From: Acidobacteriaceae bacterium
GTDB lineage: Bacteria > Acidobacteriota > Terriglobia > Terriglobales > Acidobacteriaceae
Assembly (NCBI GenBank): GCA_027449545.1
Contig: DAIDLI010000080.1
Coordinates: forward strand, 1-64,000
Direction of reading: 5' to 3'
DNA: 64,000 nucleotides
The notes beneath the pieces were generated by a model. The model had not been told where the DNA came from. It saw only the letters and a list, made by a program, of their open reading frames with translations, and searched no databases. The position numbers and the translations under genes were made by a program. Of this stretch, positions 43,569-53,082 are shown piece after piece. Positions within the stretch are counted from its first letter, which is position 1. Every line of letters starts with the position of its first letter.

Positions 43569-45680
43569 TCACTTCACGCTCAGATCCCATGCATAAACAT
43601 CGTCTGTCGTCATATTCTCTACCGCGAGCGGCATATCGTCTGGAGCAAGTCCCATCCAATCGCCCAGAATGGTGGGGCTTGGCACAATGCTATCCAGGCT
43701 GGCGATCTTCTCTACTCTTCGATTGGCAACGCTTACACGAAAAACCGTCCGAACTCGGTCCACGTCCGACAGGAAGTATATCGCCTTATTGTCGCGAGAC
43801 CAGTTTGGATATCCCGCCCGCATCTTCACCAGCGGCTCCCATACGGCAGTTGCGAAATCGTACAGATATAAATACTGATCACCGGCATGGAGCGCGGTCA
43901 AAAATCGCCCATCAGGCGACCAGCGAGCCAGATAAAAACCGTGCGATCCAGGGAGGGTCGTCACGCTGTTGGTGCGCAGATCGAATATGTGGACGCCTTC
44001 AGGCTGCGCAACCGGTACGACCTCGGAAAAGACCAGACGCTCTCCATCGGGAGCCCAGTCAGGATATCCTTCCGCCTGGCGCGACTGGTAGACCCGATGC
44101 AATCCCCCGCCGTTCGCGGGAATAACAAAAATCTCCCACATGCCGGGGAAGCTCACTCCCATAAAAGCGATCATTCGGCCGTTGGGAGACCATTGCGGCA
44201 CCAGCGTTCTCCTTAGATTCTGGGTAAGAGGAATGCATTGAGTGCCATCCGCGCGGCACCTCCATAGGTTGTTATCCGTGGCGCTGCTGTAGGCGATCGA
44301 ATTTCCGTCCCGGGTGAACGCCGCAGTACTGATAGAGAGGCTAGGCAGTACAGGAACAGGCTCGCTCGAGTGAGCATCATACCGAACGAGTTCGCCTTTG
44401 GGATTCTCGGCACGCAGAAACAGCTTTTTACCATTCCTGCTCACCAGCGGGCCGCGGTAGCTCTCTGCGCCGGCAACCAGAGGATAGGGCTGGTCGTGGT
44501 CGAGAAATGAGAGGGTGTGTCGTTCGTTACGTGCCCAGATCTGAAATCTATCTCCTACGCGAACCTGAAAGAGAAAGAACTTGTCATCAGGAGTCCAGGT
44601 GCCGCAGCAGACGTAATGATCGAATCGTTGCAGCAGCCGGTGAGGCCTCTTGTCGCCCCGATCTATCTCCCATAGGGATGTTCCTTCATTCCTTTTGTCG
44701 ATTACGGTGAAGCGCAGCCTTCTGCCATCGGGCGACCAGCGAAACCAGTAGGCATTGCCCGGAACGCTGAAGAGGCGTTGCCGTTGCGTGGCTGCGGTGT
44801 CGCTCGAGTAAACAACGCCATTCGCAGAGTAAAGAAGGCCTTCGCGGTTAGGATTCCAGGCTGCATCATAGGCCAGAACGTTGCCGACTCTCAGGGCCTT
44901 GCCGCCTTTCCTGAAAATGTAAAGCGGTTCTTCGTCGTCGCGCGAGTGCCCCAGATTGCGGAGCAGCATTGCCGAGTGATCCGGAGCTAAATCGCAAAGT
45001 TCTGGGTCAGCCAATCCGGTGGCGATATTGACGCGCTTCCCTCCATCTGTCGGAGTGGCTGCTACCGCATAACGACCGCCTACAAACTGCGGATAGTAGA
45101 TTCGTCCTTCGCCGCGGAGAAGGGGCGACAAGACCAGTGTTTGCGATTCCGTAATCCGGACGGGATTTGTCGCCGCCAGCCGAGCCCGGCTCTGGGACTG
45201 GACGATCAGGGCGAGAAGCACACCGGCCACAAAGACTGCGGCGAGGCCTGCTCCCCACAGCATCCGCGAAGGCGCGGTTTCAGCGGGAGCGCAATTGACT
45301 GCTCCGTTGCTGCTGGACGCGGGTTCCGGCTCTCCCGCCGCTTCCTCCGACTCTCCGGCTTTCCCAATAAAGCAATAGCCGACCCCGGGAAGGGTCTGGA
45401 TAAAGCGGGGGTGATCCTTATCATCGCCGAGCGCACGCCGAATCTGCCGGATCGCCTGCTCGACGGTATTCTCGTCCCGCTGACCTCCCCAGACTGCCTT
45501 GAGAAGCTCCTCTTTGGAGACAACGGACCCGCGCTGTGAGGCAAGAAACCCCAGAACCTTGAAAGGAGTAGGCGGCAGGTGGATGCGTTCGGCGCCGCGA
45601 TAGAGCCCGCGGCGCTGCGTATCAATGATGAACTCTTCGAACCTGAGTGAGGTCTTGTCAATCGAGTCTGCGGATGGCAT
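43569..45680 (-). CDS. CadC-like winged-helix regulator with membrane anchor and beta-propeller
   Basis: The 703-residue protein has an OmpR-type winged helix at residues 13-105 (LRFEEFIIDTQ, LLKAVWGGQRDENTVEQAIR, RFIQTLPGVGYCF), one membrane helix at about 140-161 (LWGAGLAAVFVAGVLLALIV), and a periplasmic six- or seven-bladed TolB/PD40 beta-propeller with repeats such as SPDGRRLRFTV, SPNGRMIAFMG and APDGERLVFSE. CadC-type proteins sense periplasmic signals and regulate target genes directly. Gene context suggests it controls its neighbours, the TonB receptor and the NHL giant. Five 11-bp-spaced CAG repeats upstream are candidate binding sites. Confidence 0.88.
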   Translation of the reverse strand: MPSADSIDKTSLRFEEFIIDTQRRGLYRGAERIHLPPTPFKVLGFLASQRGSVVSKEELLKAVWGGQRDENTVEQAIRQIRRALGDDKDHPRFIQTLPGVGYCFIGKAGESEEAAGEPEPASSSNGAVNCAPAETAPSRMLWGAGLAAVFVAGVLLALIVQSQSRARLAATNPVRITESQTLVLSPLLRGEGRIYYPQFVGGRYAVAATPTDGGKRVNIATGLADPELCDLAPDHSAMLLRNLGHSRDDEEPLYIFRKGGKALRVGNVLAYDAAWNPNREGLLYSANGVVYSSDTAATQRQRLFSVPGNAYWFRWSPDGRRLRFTVIDKRNEGTSLWEIDRGDKRPHRLLQRFDHYVCCGTWTPDDKFFLFQVRVGDRFQIWARNERHTLSFLDHDQPYPLVAGAESYRGPLVSRNGKKLFLRAENPKGELVRYDAHSSEPVPVLPSLSISTAAFTRDGNSIAYSSATDNNLWRCRADGTQCIPLTQNLRRTLVPQWSPNGRMIAFMGVSFPGMWEIFVIPANGGGLHRVYQSRQAEGYPDWAPDGERLVFSEVVPVAQPEGVHIFDLRTNSVTTLPGSHGFYLARWSPDGRFLTALHAGDQYLYLYDFATAVWEPLVKMRAGYPNWSRDNKAIYFLSDVDRVRTVFRVSVANRRVEKIASLDSIVPSPTILGDWMGLAPDDMPLAVENMTTDDVYAWDLSVK

Positions 45681-45691
45681 GACGGAATCTC

Positions 45692-45740
45692 ACCAGCCCG
45701 TCTTCAGAACTTTTTCAGTGCCTTTTCAGGAAGGCGTCAG
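45692..45740. promoter_or_regulatory. 11-bp-phased direct repeats in the divergent promoter of the CadC-like regulator
   Basis: TTCAG occurs at 45703, 45714 and 45725 with exactly 11-base spacing. Imperfect copies flank them at the same phase (ACCAG at 45692 and GTCAG at 45736), so CAG recurs five times. OmpR/PhoB-type winged helices bind tandem direct repeats of about one helical turn. The element is only about 12 bases from the regulator start at 45680 and so is well placed for autoregulation and for the divergent NHL gene. Confidence 0.65.
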
Positions 45741-45928
45741 CGGAATACGCGGTCCCCAGTTGTACGCTTTTGCGGTCAGCTTAGCACATCCAGGGGAGGT
45801 TCTGCGTTCAGATGCCTTGCCTGCTCGGGGAAGGGGCGAAACTAGGCGTGTGGTTCCATCGACCCTTCGTGCCTCTCCGAGAAATCGTAACAATTCAGTC
45901 AACTTATCTGTGAGATGGAGGGTTAGTT

Positions 45929-48900
45929 GTGAAGCGGAAGATACTCTTTTCGTCGGTTATCGGCATCTTTGTCATGGCTTTGTATGCCTGCGCGCCCAAT
46001 GCACGGGCTGCGGCTCCCGCCACTCCCAATCCACAGACCATCTCTTCCGGAGTAGCCACAGCATTACCGACCAAAGAGATCCGTTTAGAGGCGCTGCACA
46101 GACTCGCCTCCCGCTCCTTGCGCCGGCAGGCTCTGGCACGCCCCATGTCCACGGCCTCAGGCTACGGAACGGGCATTCTTTCCACGATCGCGGGGGGCGC
46201 GTTCAACCAGGATGGCGGTCTGGCGCTCAATGTCGGGGTAGGCTCTCCGGAAGGAATTGCGCAGGACTCCTCAGGCAACACCTATGTCGCGGCTCCGGGT
46301 TTCAATGAGGTGCTGAAGATCGATAGCTCCGGCAAGATCACGGTGGTCGCCGGCAATGGAACCGGCGGGTACTCCGGCGACGGTGGTCCGGGGAACAAGG
46401 CCGCCCTGAATTCCCCCTCGGCACTTGCCCTGGACAACGCCGGCAACCTCTATATCTCCGATACAAGCAACTCGGTCATCCGCAAGCTCAATCTTTCCAG
46501 CGGCATCATTACAACCATCGCAGGCGAGGGCCCCACGAACACGATCACAACCTGCCAGAACTCCGCAGATATTGTCGGGGATGGCTGCCCCGCCACGCAG
46601 GCCGCGCTCGGCCAAGTGTACGGCTTGGCGTTCAACGCCACGACCGGAATCCTTTACTTGGCGGACGGTGGATTTGGTCTGGTGCGGCAGATTGACGCCA
46701 CTGGCACCATGACGGCGGTGGCCGGGGCTTTTCAAGGCGGCCCTGGGTGCGCAAATCAGGTGGACGCATACGCAGATGGCTGCCCCGCCACTTCGGCGAC
46801 GCTTCTCTTCCCAATCGGCCTCGCCTTCGACAGGTCGGGGAGGCTCTATATCTCCGATGCCGGCACCAATCTGATTCGGATGGTGCAGGTCGGCAGTTCC
46901 AACCCGATCATTAGCGTGGTCGCGGGTCAGGCCAATCAAACCGGTACTCCGGAATCCGGCTATTCCGGAGACGGTGGGCCGGCAACCTCGGCTCTTCTTT
47001 ACGAGCCGGGCTCCGTGGTCATCGATAGCTACGACAATCTCTATTTTGTCGATTCCGGTAACTCCGTCCTTCGCAGGATCTCCAACGGTGTGATCAGCAC
47101 CATTGCTGGAACAGGAGAAGTTTTTGGATTTGCAGGCGATGGCGGGCCAGCAACTTCAGCGCGGCTCAGTGTGAACTATATCTCCGGGTTGGCCATCGAC
47201 CCGCTGACGGGTACCCTGTCTTTTGCAGACACGGGCAACGAAAGAATCCGGCAGGTTCTGCCGAACGGCAATGTTCAGACAGTGGCCGGGAACGGATACC
47301 AGAATTACTTTGGGAGCGGAGGACCAGCCAACCTTGCCGGAATCGGGAACCCGTATGGAATTGCCGAAGATAAGGCCGGAAATCTCTACATTGCGGACGA
47401 CAACAACATCGTCTGGAGAGTCAATGCGGGCGCCGGTGTAATCACAACCTTTGCCGGTACCGGTGCAATTGGATACACCGGAGATGGCGGTCCGGCGGCC
47501 AGCGCCGCTTTGAGTTTTCCAGAAGGCCTGGCAGTGGACAGCGCCGGCAATGTCTTGATCGCCGATACGGGCAACTCCGCCATTCGCGAAGTAAACGCCG
47601 CGACCGGCATCATTACGACCGTGGCCGGGGGGCTTGGCCCCAAGCCTACCGTTTGCGCTGCCGCAACAGATTCGATTGGCGACGGCTGTCCCGCCGCGCA
47701 AGCCTCCCTCAGCGTTCCCTATGCGGTTGCCATCGACGGAGCCGGAGATCTCTACATTGCCGATTCCGGACATGAGGTGATTCGCGAGATCTCGGCGGCG
47801 AGCGGGCTTATCTCGACCGTGGCCGGAACGCCGGGAACTGCCGGCTATTCAGGCGACGGCGGAGCGGCGACAAGCGCAACATTGAGGTTTCCGGGTGCCG
47901 TTGTGCTGGATAGCAGCGGCAACCTGTATATCGCGGATACCAATAACAACGTGATTCGGCAAGTCTCACCATCGACCGGTGCCATCCAGACGATTGCTGG
48001 AAACGGAATCTATGGGTATGGCGGCGATGGCGGCCCAGCAACTTCTGCAATGCTGGCCGATCCTCACGGCGTTGCGATTGACAGCGCCGGCAATCTCTAT
48101 TTCGCGGATTCCTACAATAACGTTCTGCGGGAAGTGGATTCCACGGGTACCATCACGACCATCGCTGGCAACGGCACCGCCGGCTTTTCGGGCGATGGTG
48201 GGCCGGCGGCGCAAGGAGAAATCAGCATCCCCTGGGGGCTGCTGATCGACAACGGCGGCAATCTCATTTTTGCGGACAACAATAACTCCCGCGTGCGCAG
48301 AATCTCCATGTCTGCTGCGCCGGTGGCGCCTGCGGTAACGGTCACGGCCTCGGCATCAACCATTACCTCGGCGCAGGGGCTCTCGGTCTCAGTAGCGGTA
48401 AGCGGAAGCGGCACGGCCACGCCGACCGGCTCGGTCATTCTGAGCAGCGGAAGTTATACTTCGACAGCCGCTGTGCTGAGCAGCGGCAGTGCGACTATCG
48501 ACATTCCCGCCGGCGTGCTGGCGGCAGGAACGGATACGCTGACAGCCACCTACACGCCGGATCTGAGCAGTTCTTCCGCCTACACGAGCGCCACGGGGAC
48601 CGCGAGCGTTACCGTGACTGCGGCATACAAGACTATGCTCACGCCGACGGTTGCCGTTTCGCCCTCCGCAACCAGCATCTCGGCAACGCAGGAACTTTCC
48701 GTAGCCGCGACAGTCAGCGGCGGGTCGGGTAACCCCACTCCAACCGGAACCGTAACCGTCAGCAGCGGCTCCTACAACTCGGGGCCGGTGGCGTTGACCA
48801 ATGGATCGGCGTCCATCGACATTCAACCGGGAATGCTGAGCGGCGGGAACGACACGTTGACCGCCAGCTATAACGGCGATGTGAACTACAACACTGCAAC

Positions 48901-51900
48901 CGGCACGGCATCCGTGACGGTGACCTCGACGACTCAGATTACCGCAACCTCGGGCGGAGCAGCGATTCTGAACACCGGGAGCGTGACCTTGAAGTCCGCC
49001 CTCGGGGTGGCAACCGACAGCGCCGGAAATCTGTACGTTGTAGACAACGACAACAGTGACGTAGTGAAGATAACCACGGCTGGCGTCGCCAGTGTCCTGA
49101 ATATCGGGGCGCCGGGAGGCGTAAGCCTGAAGTATCCGCAGGGGATAGCGATCGACGGGACGGGCAATCTCTACATCGTGGATACGGGCAACAACCGCAT
49201 TGTCGAGTTTTCCGCCGGAGGTACGGCGAGTGTAGTGAATATCGGCTCTCCCGGCGGCATGAGCCTGAATTATCCAGAAAACATCGCCGCAGATAGCAAA
49301 GGGAACATCTATGTCACGGATAATGCGAACAACCGGGTCGTAGAGGTGCCGGCGGGAGGTGCTGCGACGGTAGTCAATATCGGGACTGTGGCCGGCACAG
49401 GCATCAGTGATCCTACCGGAATCGCGGTGGACAGCGCAGGCAATCTCTATATAGCGGACGAGGGCAATTACCGCATCGTCAAAGTGGATAGCGCCGGAAC
49501 ACCGACCGTGGTGAGCACAGGAACTCTGAGCATTGAGCCACAAGGAATCGCTACCGACAGTGCCGGAAACATCTATATCGCGGACAGCGGCAGCAGCCGC
49601 GTGGTCGAAGTGACAGCGGCTGGTGCCGCCGAAGTGCTGACCATCGTCCTCCCACCAAATTCACTTGGCTGTCCAGGCACTGGCTTGTGTGAACCTTTTG
49701 GCGTGGCTACGGATCAGATGGGCGACATCTTTGTTTCGGATAACGGCTATGGCAATGTGGTCAAGGTGACGACGGCAGGTTCGCAGGCTCTTGGCCAGGC
49801 CGCAGTAGGTTCGGCGGGGACTCCGGTTGTCGTGAGCTTCACCATCGATGGCTACGGCGGCGACAGCTACACTCCGGCCTTTCAAATGAATCTTGGCAAG
49901 GAGGCGACCGTGGGTTCGGTCACCTGTACGGGCGGGCCTGCTCCCGAGATATGCAGCGCGCCCGTGACGTTCAAGCCGGCCTATCCGGGGCTGCGTGAAG
50001 ACGCAGTGAATGTGCTTGATCCGACAAGCGGCAATACCCTGTTGGGGGAAACCCTGGTATACGGTACTGGCACGGGTCCCCAGGCTGCGTTTGCCCCGGG
50101 GACAGTCTCCGCAGTGAATCTGGGCAGTTTGACGGTCATGCCCCAAGGTACAGCCGTGGATCCCGCCGGCAATCTGTATATCGCGGATACGGGCAATAGC
50201 CGCGTGGTCCGTGTATCGGCTACGGGAACGGCAAGCGTTGTGGATACTGGCACTCTGACCCTGGGCTCCCCTCAGGGAGTCGCGGTAGACGGTGCTGGAA
50301 CCCTATACGTTGCCGATACGGGGAACAACCGCGTGGTCAAGGTGACTGCTGCCGGCGTGGTCAGCACCGTCAGCACAGGCACCCTGAGCGTCGATCCACA
50401 GGGGATTGCTGTCGATGGGGCTGGAACTATTTACTTCACCGACGGTGCCAACCGAATCGTGAAGGTCACCGCTTCCGGGGCTGTAAGTACGCTCACCGCG
50501 GGGAGCCTCAATCTCGCCTACGCCTACGGGATCGCAGTCGATGCCCAAGGCAATGTGTATGTTGCCAACCAGGGCCAGAACAACATCGTCGAAATCCCGG
50601 CATCTGGCGCCGCGAGCGTTGTCAACACCGGGAATCTGACGCTCAGCCCCGCCAATGGCGTGGCCGTAGACAGCGCAGGGGACGTGTACATCGCGGACTC
50701 CGGAAACAATCGCATCGTCGAGGTGACGCCATCCGGCAACGCAAGCGTATTGGACATCGGAACTCCCGGAGGCAATGGCTTTGGCGATCCATACGGCATC
50801 ACCGTAGATGGCGCGGGGAACCTCTACATTGCGGACTACGGAAACAATCGCGTTGTCCAACTCGCTCAGGCACAGGCGTTACCACTCGGCTTTGCTTCGA
50901 CCAATGTAGGCAGCACCAGCAGTGACAGCCCGAAGGCTGTAACCCTGCAGAACATTGGCAATCAGGCGTTGAACATCTCGGGAGTGACAACTGCCACAAC
51001 CGGACAGACGACCAGCAGCTTTAACCTGAGTGGTTCGGGAACCACTTGCACAACGACGACGGCGCTCGCTCCAGGGGCAACCTGCGCGGTAAGCGTCGCA
51101 TTCCAGCCGCTCATCGGAGGCGCATTGAGCGGAACCGTGAACCTGACGGACAACAGCTTGAATGCCGTCGCGCCCAACAATGTGCAGCAAATCTCCCTGA
51201 GCGGCACGGGCGTCATGCTGGTGCCGGCGGTGAAGGTAAACCCGTCAGCATCCAGCATCACGACGGCGCAGGCGCTGAACATCACCGTCTCTGTAAGCGG
51301 CGCCAATGGCAGTCCGGTGCCCACCGGATCGGTAACTGTAAGTGGCGGAGGTTACACTTCGGCGTCTGTCACCCTAACCAGCGGTGCAGCTACGGTCAGC
51401 GTTCCTGCGGATTCGTTGAGCGTGGGGACCGATGTGCTCACTGCCACCTATACTCCCGACGCCGGCAGCTCATCCATCTATAGCAGTGCCAGCGGAACTG
51501 CCTCGGTAACCGTTACCGCGGCGCTCGCCGCCGCAACCGTTACGGTGACACCGTCGGCTGCCACCATAACTGACGAGCAGACCGATAGTGTGACAGTCTC
51601 TGTCGCCGGTGCCTCCGGGCAGCCGATGCCGACCGGAACCGTCACGCTGGCAAGCGGGTCCTACAACGCGCAGCAGTCGCTCAGCGGCGGTTCGGCCAAG
51701 TTCACGATACCTGCGGGTGCGCTGAGCGGCGGGGCGGATACGCTGACTGCGGCCTATTCGGGCGACACGGCCTATGCCCCTGGAAGCGGCACCGCGACAG
51801 TGACGGTATCTGCGGTTGCGATTTCAGCGCCGGCTCCGCCGGCTGTTAACCCGGGCAGCAGCGCTACTGCAACGGCAACCCTCTCCGCTGGGAGCACTTA

Positions 51901-52360
51901 CTCAGGAAGCATGACTCTCAGTTGTAGTCTGACTAGTTCTCCGACTGGTGCGCAAAGCCTTCCGACGTGTAATCTCAATCCCACGAGTGTTACGCTTACC
52001 GCTGGCGGAAGCGCCACTACAGTTCTAACCGTGGCGACAAAAGCAGCCTCCAACACTGCCTCACTGGATCCCTTCGCCACGGATATATGGAAACTTGGCG
52101 GCGGCGGCACCGTGGTGGCGTTCGTGCTGCTGTTTGGGATTCCATCGCGCCGGCGCCGCTGGATTGCAATGATCGTGCTCTGTGGTACGGTCTTCACAGC
52201 GGGAGTCGTTGCCTGCGGCGGGGGTGGCAGTTCGCAATCTTCTTCCCCTCCAACTGTCCCCGCAACCACAGCAGGCAATTACACCTTTACCATCACCGGG
52301 ACAGACTCGAGCAACGCGAAGATTACGACCTCGGTCAATGTAATCATTGCGGTGCAGTAG
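45929..52360 (+). CDS. Giant secreted NHL-repeat / Ig-like-repeat protein
   Basis: A 2143-residue protein from a GTG start with GGAGGG 6-8 bases upstream. Order: signal (LFSSVIGIFVMALYACAPNARA); a first NHL propeller block (about 75-795, with recurring YSGDGGPATSA and DSAGNLYIADTGN); two bacterial Ig-like repeats (about 800-1005, PTGTVTVSSGSYNSG); a second NHL block (about 1010-1645, DSAGNLYIADSGNNRIVEV); a choice-of-anchor-like segment (about 1650-1765); two more Ig-like repeats; and a C-terminal region with a hydrophobic helix and CGGGGSS, followed by TAGNYTFTITGTDSSNAK. This layout is very common in Acidobacteriota surface proteins of unknown role, perhaps adhesion or carbohydrate binding. 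It is divergently transcribed from the CadC-like gene. Confidence 0.88.
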   Translation: MKRKILFSSVIGIFVMALYACAPNARAAAPATPNPQTISSGVATALPTKEIRLEALHRLASRSLRRQALARPMSTASGYGTGILSTIAGGAFNQDGGLALNVGVGSPEGIAQDSSGNTYVAAPGFNEVLKIDSSGKITVVAGNGTGGYSGDGGPGNKAALNSPSALALDNAGNLYISDTSNSVIRKLNLSSGIITTIAGEGPTNTITTCQNSADIVGDGCPATQAALGQVYGLAFNATTGILYLADGGFGLVRQIDATGTMTAVAGAFQGGPGCANQVDAYADGCPATSATLLFPIGLAFDRSGRLYISDAGTNLIRMVQVGSSNPIISVVAGQANQTGTPESGYSGDGGPATSALLYEPGSVVIDSYDNLYFVDSGNSVLRRISNGVISTIAGTGEVFGFAGDGGPATSARLSVNYISGLAIDPLTGTLSFADTGNERIRQVLPNGNVQTVAGNGYQNYFGSGGPANLAGIGNPYGIAEDKAGNLYIADDNNIVWRVNAGAGVITTFAGTGAIGYTGDGGPAASAALSFPEGLAVDSAGNVLIADTGNSAIREVNAATGIITTVAGGLGPKPTVCAAATDSIGDGCPAAQASLSVPYAVAIDGAGDLYIADSGHEVIREISAASGLISTVAGTPGTAGYSGDGGAATSATLRFPGAVVLDSSGNLYIADTNNNVIRQVSPSTGAIQTIAGNGIYGYGGDGGPATSAMLADPHGVAIDSAGNLYFADSYNNVLREVDSTGTITTIAGNGTAGFSGDGGPAAQGEISIPWGLLIDNGGNLIFADNNNSRVRRISMSAAPVAPAVTVTASASTITSAQGLSVSVAVSGSGTATPTGSVILSSGSYTSTAAVLSSGSATIDIPAGVLAAGTDTLTATYTPDLSSSSAYTSATGTASVTVTAAYKTMLTPTVAVSPSATSISATQELSVAATVSGGSGNPTPTGTVTVSSGSYNSGPVALTNGSASIDIQPGMLSGGNDTLTASYNGDVNYNTATGTASVTVTSTTQITATSGGAAILNTGSVTLKSALGVATDSAGNLYVVDNDNSDVVKITTAGVASVLNIGAPGGVSLKYPQGIAIDGTGNLYIVDTGNNRIVEFSAGGTASVVNIGSPGGMSLNYPENIAADSKGNIYVTDNANNRVVEVPAGGAATVVNIGTVAGTGISDPTGIAVDSAGNLYIADEGNYRIVKVDSAGTPTVVSTGTLSIEPQGIATDSAGNIYIADSGSSRVVEVTAAGAAEVLTIVLPPNSLGCPGTGLCEPFGVATDQMGDIFVSDNGYGNVVKVTTAGSQALGQAAVGSAGTPVVVSFTIDGYGGDSYTPAFQMNLGKEATVGSVTCTGGPAPEICSAPVTFKPAYPGLREDAVNVLDPTSGNTLLGETLVYGTGTGPQAAFAPGTVSAVNLGSLTVMPQGTAVDPAGNLYIADTGNSRVVRVSATGTASVVDTGTLTLGSPQGVAVDGAGTLYVADTGNNRVVKVTAAGVVSTVSTGTLSVDPQGIAVDGAGTIYFTDGANRIVKVTASGAVSTLTAGSLNLAYAYGIAVDAQGNVYVANQGQNNIVEIPASGAASVVNTGNLTLSPANGVAVDSAGDVYIADSGNNRIVEVTPSGNASVLDIGTPGGNGFGDPYGITVDGAGNLYIADYGNNRVVQLAQAQALPLGFASTNVGSTSSDSPKAVTLQNIGNQALNISGVTTATTGQTTSSFNLSGSGTTCTTTTALAPGATCAVSVAFQPLIGGALSGTVNLTDNSLNAVAPNNVQQISLSGTGVMLVPAVKVNPSASSITTAQALNITVSVSGANGSPVPTGSVTVSGGGYTSASVTLTSGAATVSVPADSLSVGTDVLTATYTPDAGSSSIYSSASGTASVTVTAALAAATVTVTPSAATITDEQTDSVTVSVAGASGQPMPTGTVTLASGSYNAQQSLSGGSAKFTIPAGALSGGADTLTAAYSGDTAYAPGSGTATVTVSAVAISAPAPPAVNPGSSATATATLSAGSTYSGSMTLSCSLTSSPTGAQSLPTCNLNPTSVTLTAGGSATTVLTVATKAASNTASLDPFATDIWKLGGGGTVVAFVLLFGIPSRRRRWIAMIVLCGTVFTAGVVACGGGGSSQSSSPPTVPATTAGNYTFTITGTDSSNAKITTSVNVIIAVQ

Positions 52361-53082
52361 CCATGCGCTCAAGTTCGGGCTACGCGGTGCTGGACGCTCC
52401 ACATGGGAGCGCCAGCACCGGAATTCCTCGACCTATTATCCGGGTTTCACGCAAGGGGCGCTTTTTGCAGGAAATTTCGGTCAACGGCTGCCTCGCACCG
52501 ACGTTCATCGAAGTCTGAACGGCGCTTGCTCGTTCACCTCGAGCAACACGGCCGTCGGTTCGGTCGACGCGACGAGCCGTATGGATCGATGGACGGAATC
52601 CGCCAAGATCGGGATTTATATTGTCTTGACGACAGCCACCCATTCGGCTGCGTAGCTGCCACCGACATCGATGAGATTAGTGCGACTGCCGGGCAGCCAG
52701 TACGCACTCTCCTGTCAATCCTCGCAGTACCTCGAAGACGGCTGCGAGACCTGCGTCGTCACGGAAATTAAGGATGACGTTGTTACCTGAATTATGCACG
52801 GTCCGCTCATGGAGTGCGACGAAGCTTCCGGCGTTTATGTCTTGGAGCAGTCCCCCGACTGCAACGCCTGAGCGAGGCCGAAGAACCCTCTGTCTTTGAG
52901 CCGTGAGGCATTGCTGCTCCATCCCGCCGGCGCTTGGGGTGCGAGAGCAGGATAGGGCGGTGCAAGGAGAGCAACGGCAAAGAGCCGAGGGGGTCCTGCG
53001 GAGAGGGCCATGCCGGCAATCTACCGCGTTCAACCGCCCTCCCCCCATCTATTCTTTTTCTCCGGCGGATTCGCCGGGATGC
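52361..53082. other. Gene-poor region, possible decayed coding remnants
   Basis: No intact gene is visible in these 722 bases. A minus-strand open stretch (about 52677-52870) reads GLLQDINAGSFVALHERTVH and then AAVFEVLRGLTGECVLAARQ, protein-like but without a start or family. A plus-strand frame near 52430 (YYPGFTQGALFAGNFGQRL) is similarly isolated. These could be remnants of deleted genes; evidence is weak. Confidence 0.3.

Noticed and set aside
46300..50880. Regularly repeated DNA that could look like a CRISPR or tandem array
   Set aside because: The periodicity is protein-coding (NHL repeats of varying spacing and sequence), not identical repeats with spacers. No CRISPR array was found in the window.
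52361..53082. Decayed genes between the NHL protein and the sulfatase
   Set aside because: Two protein-like stretches exist but without start, frame continuity or family; too weak to call pseudogenes.
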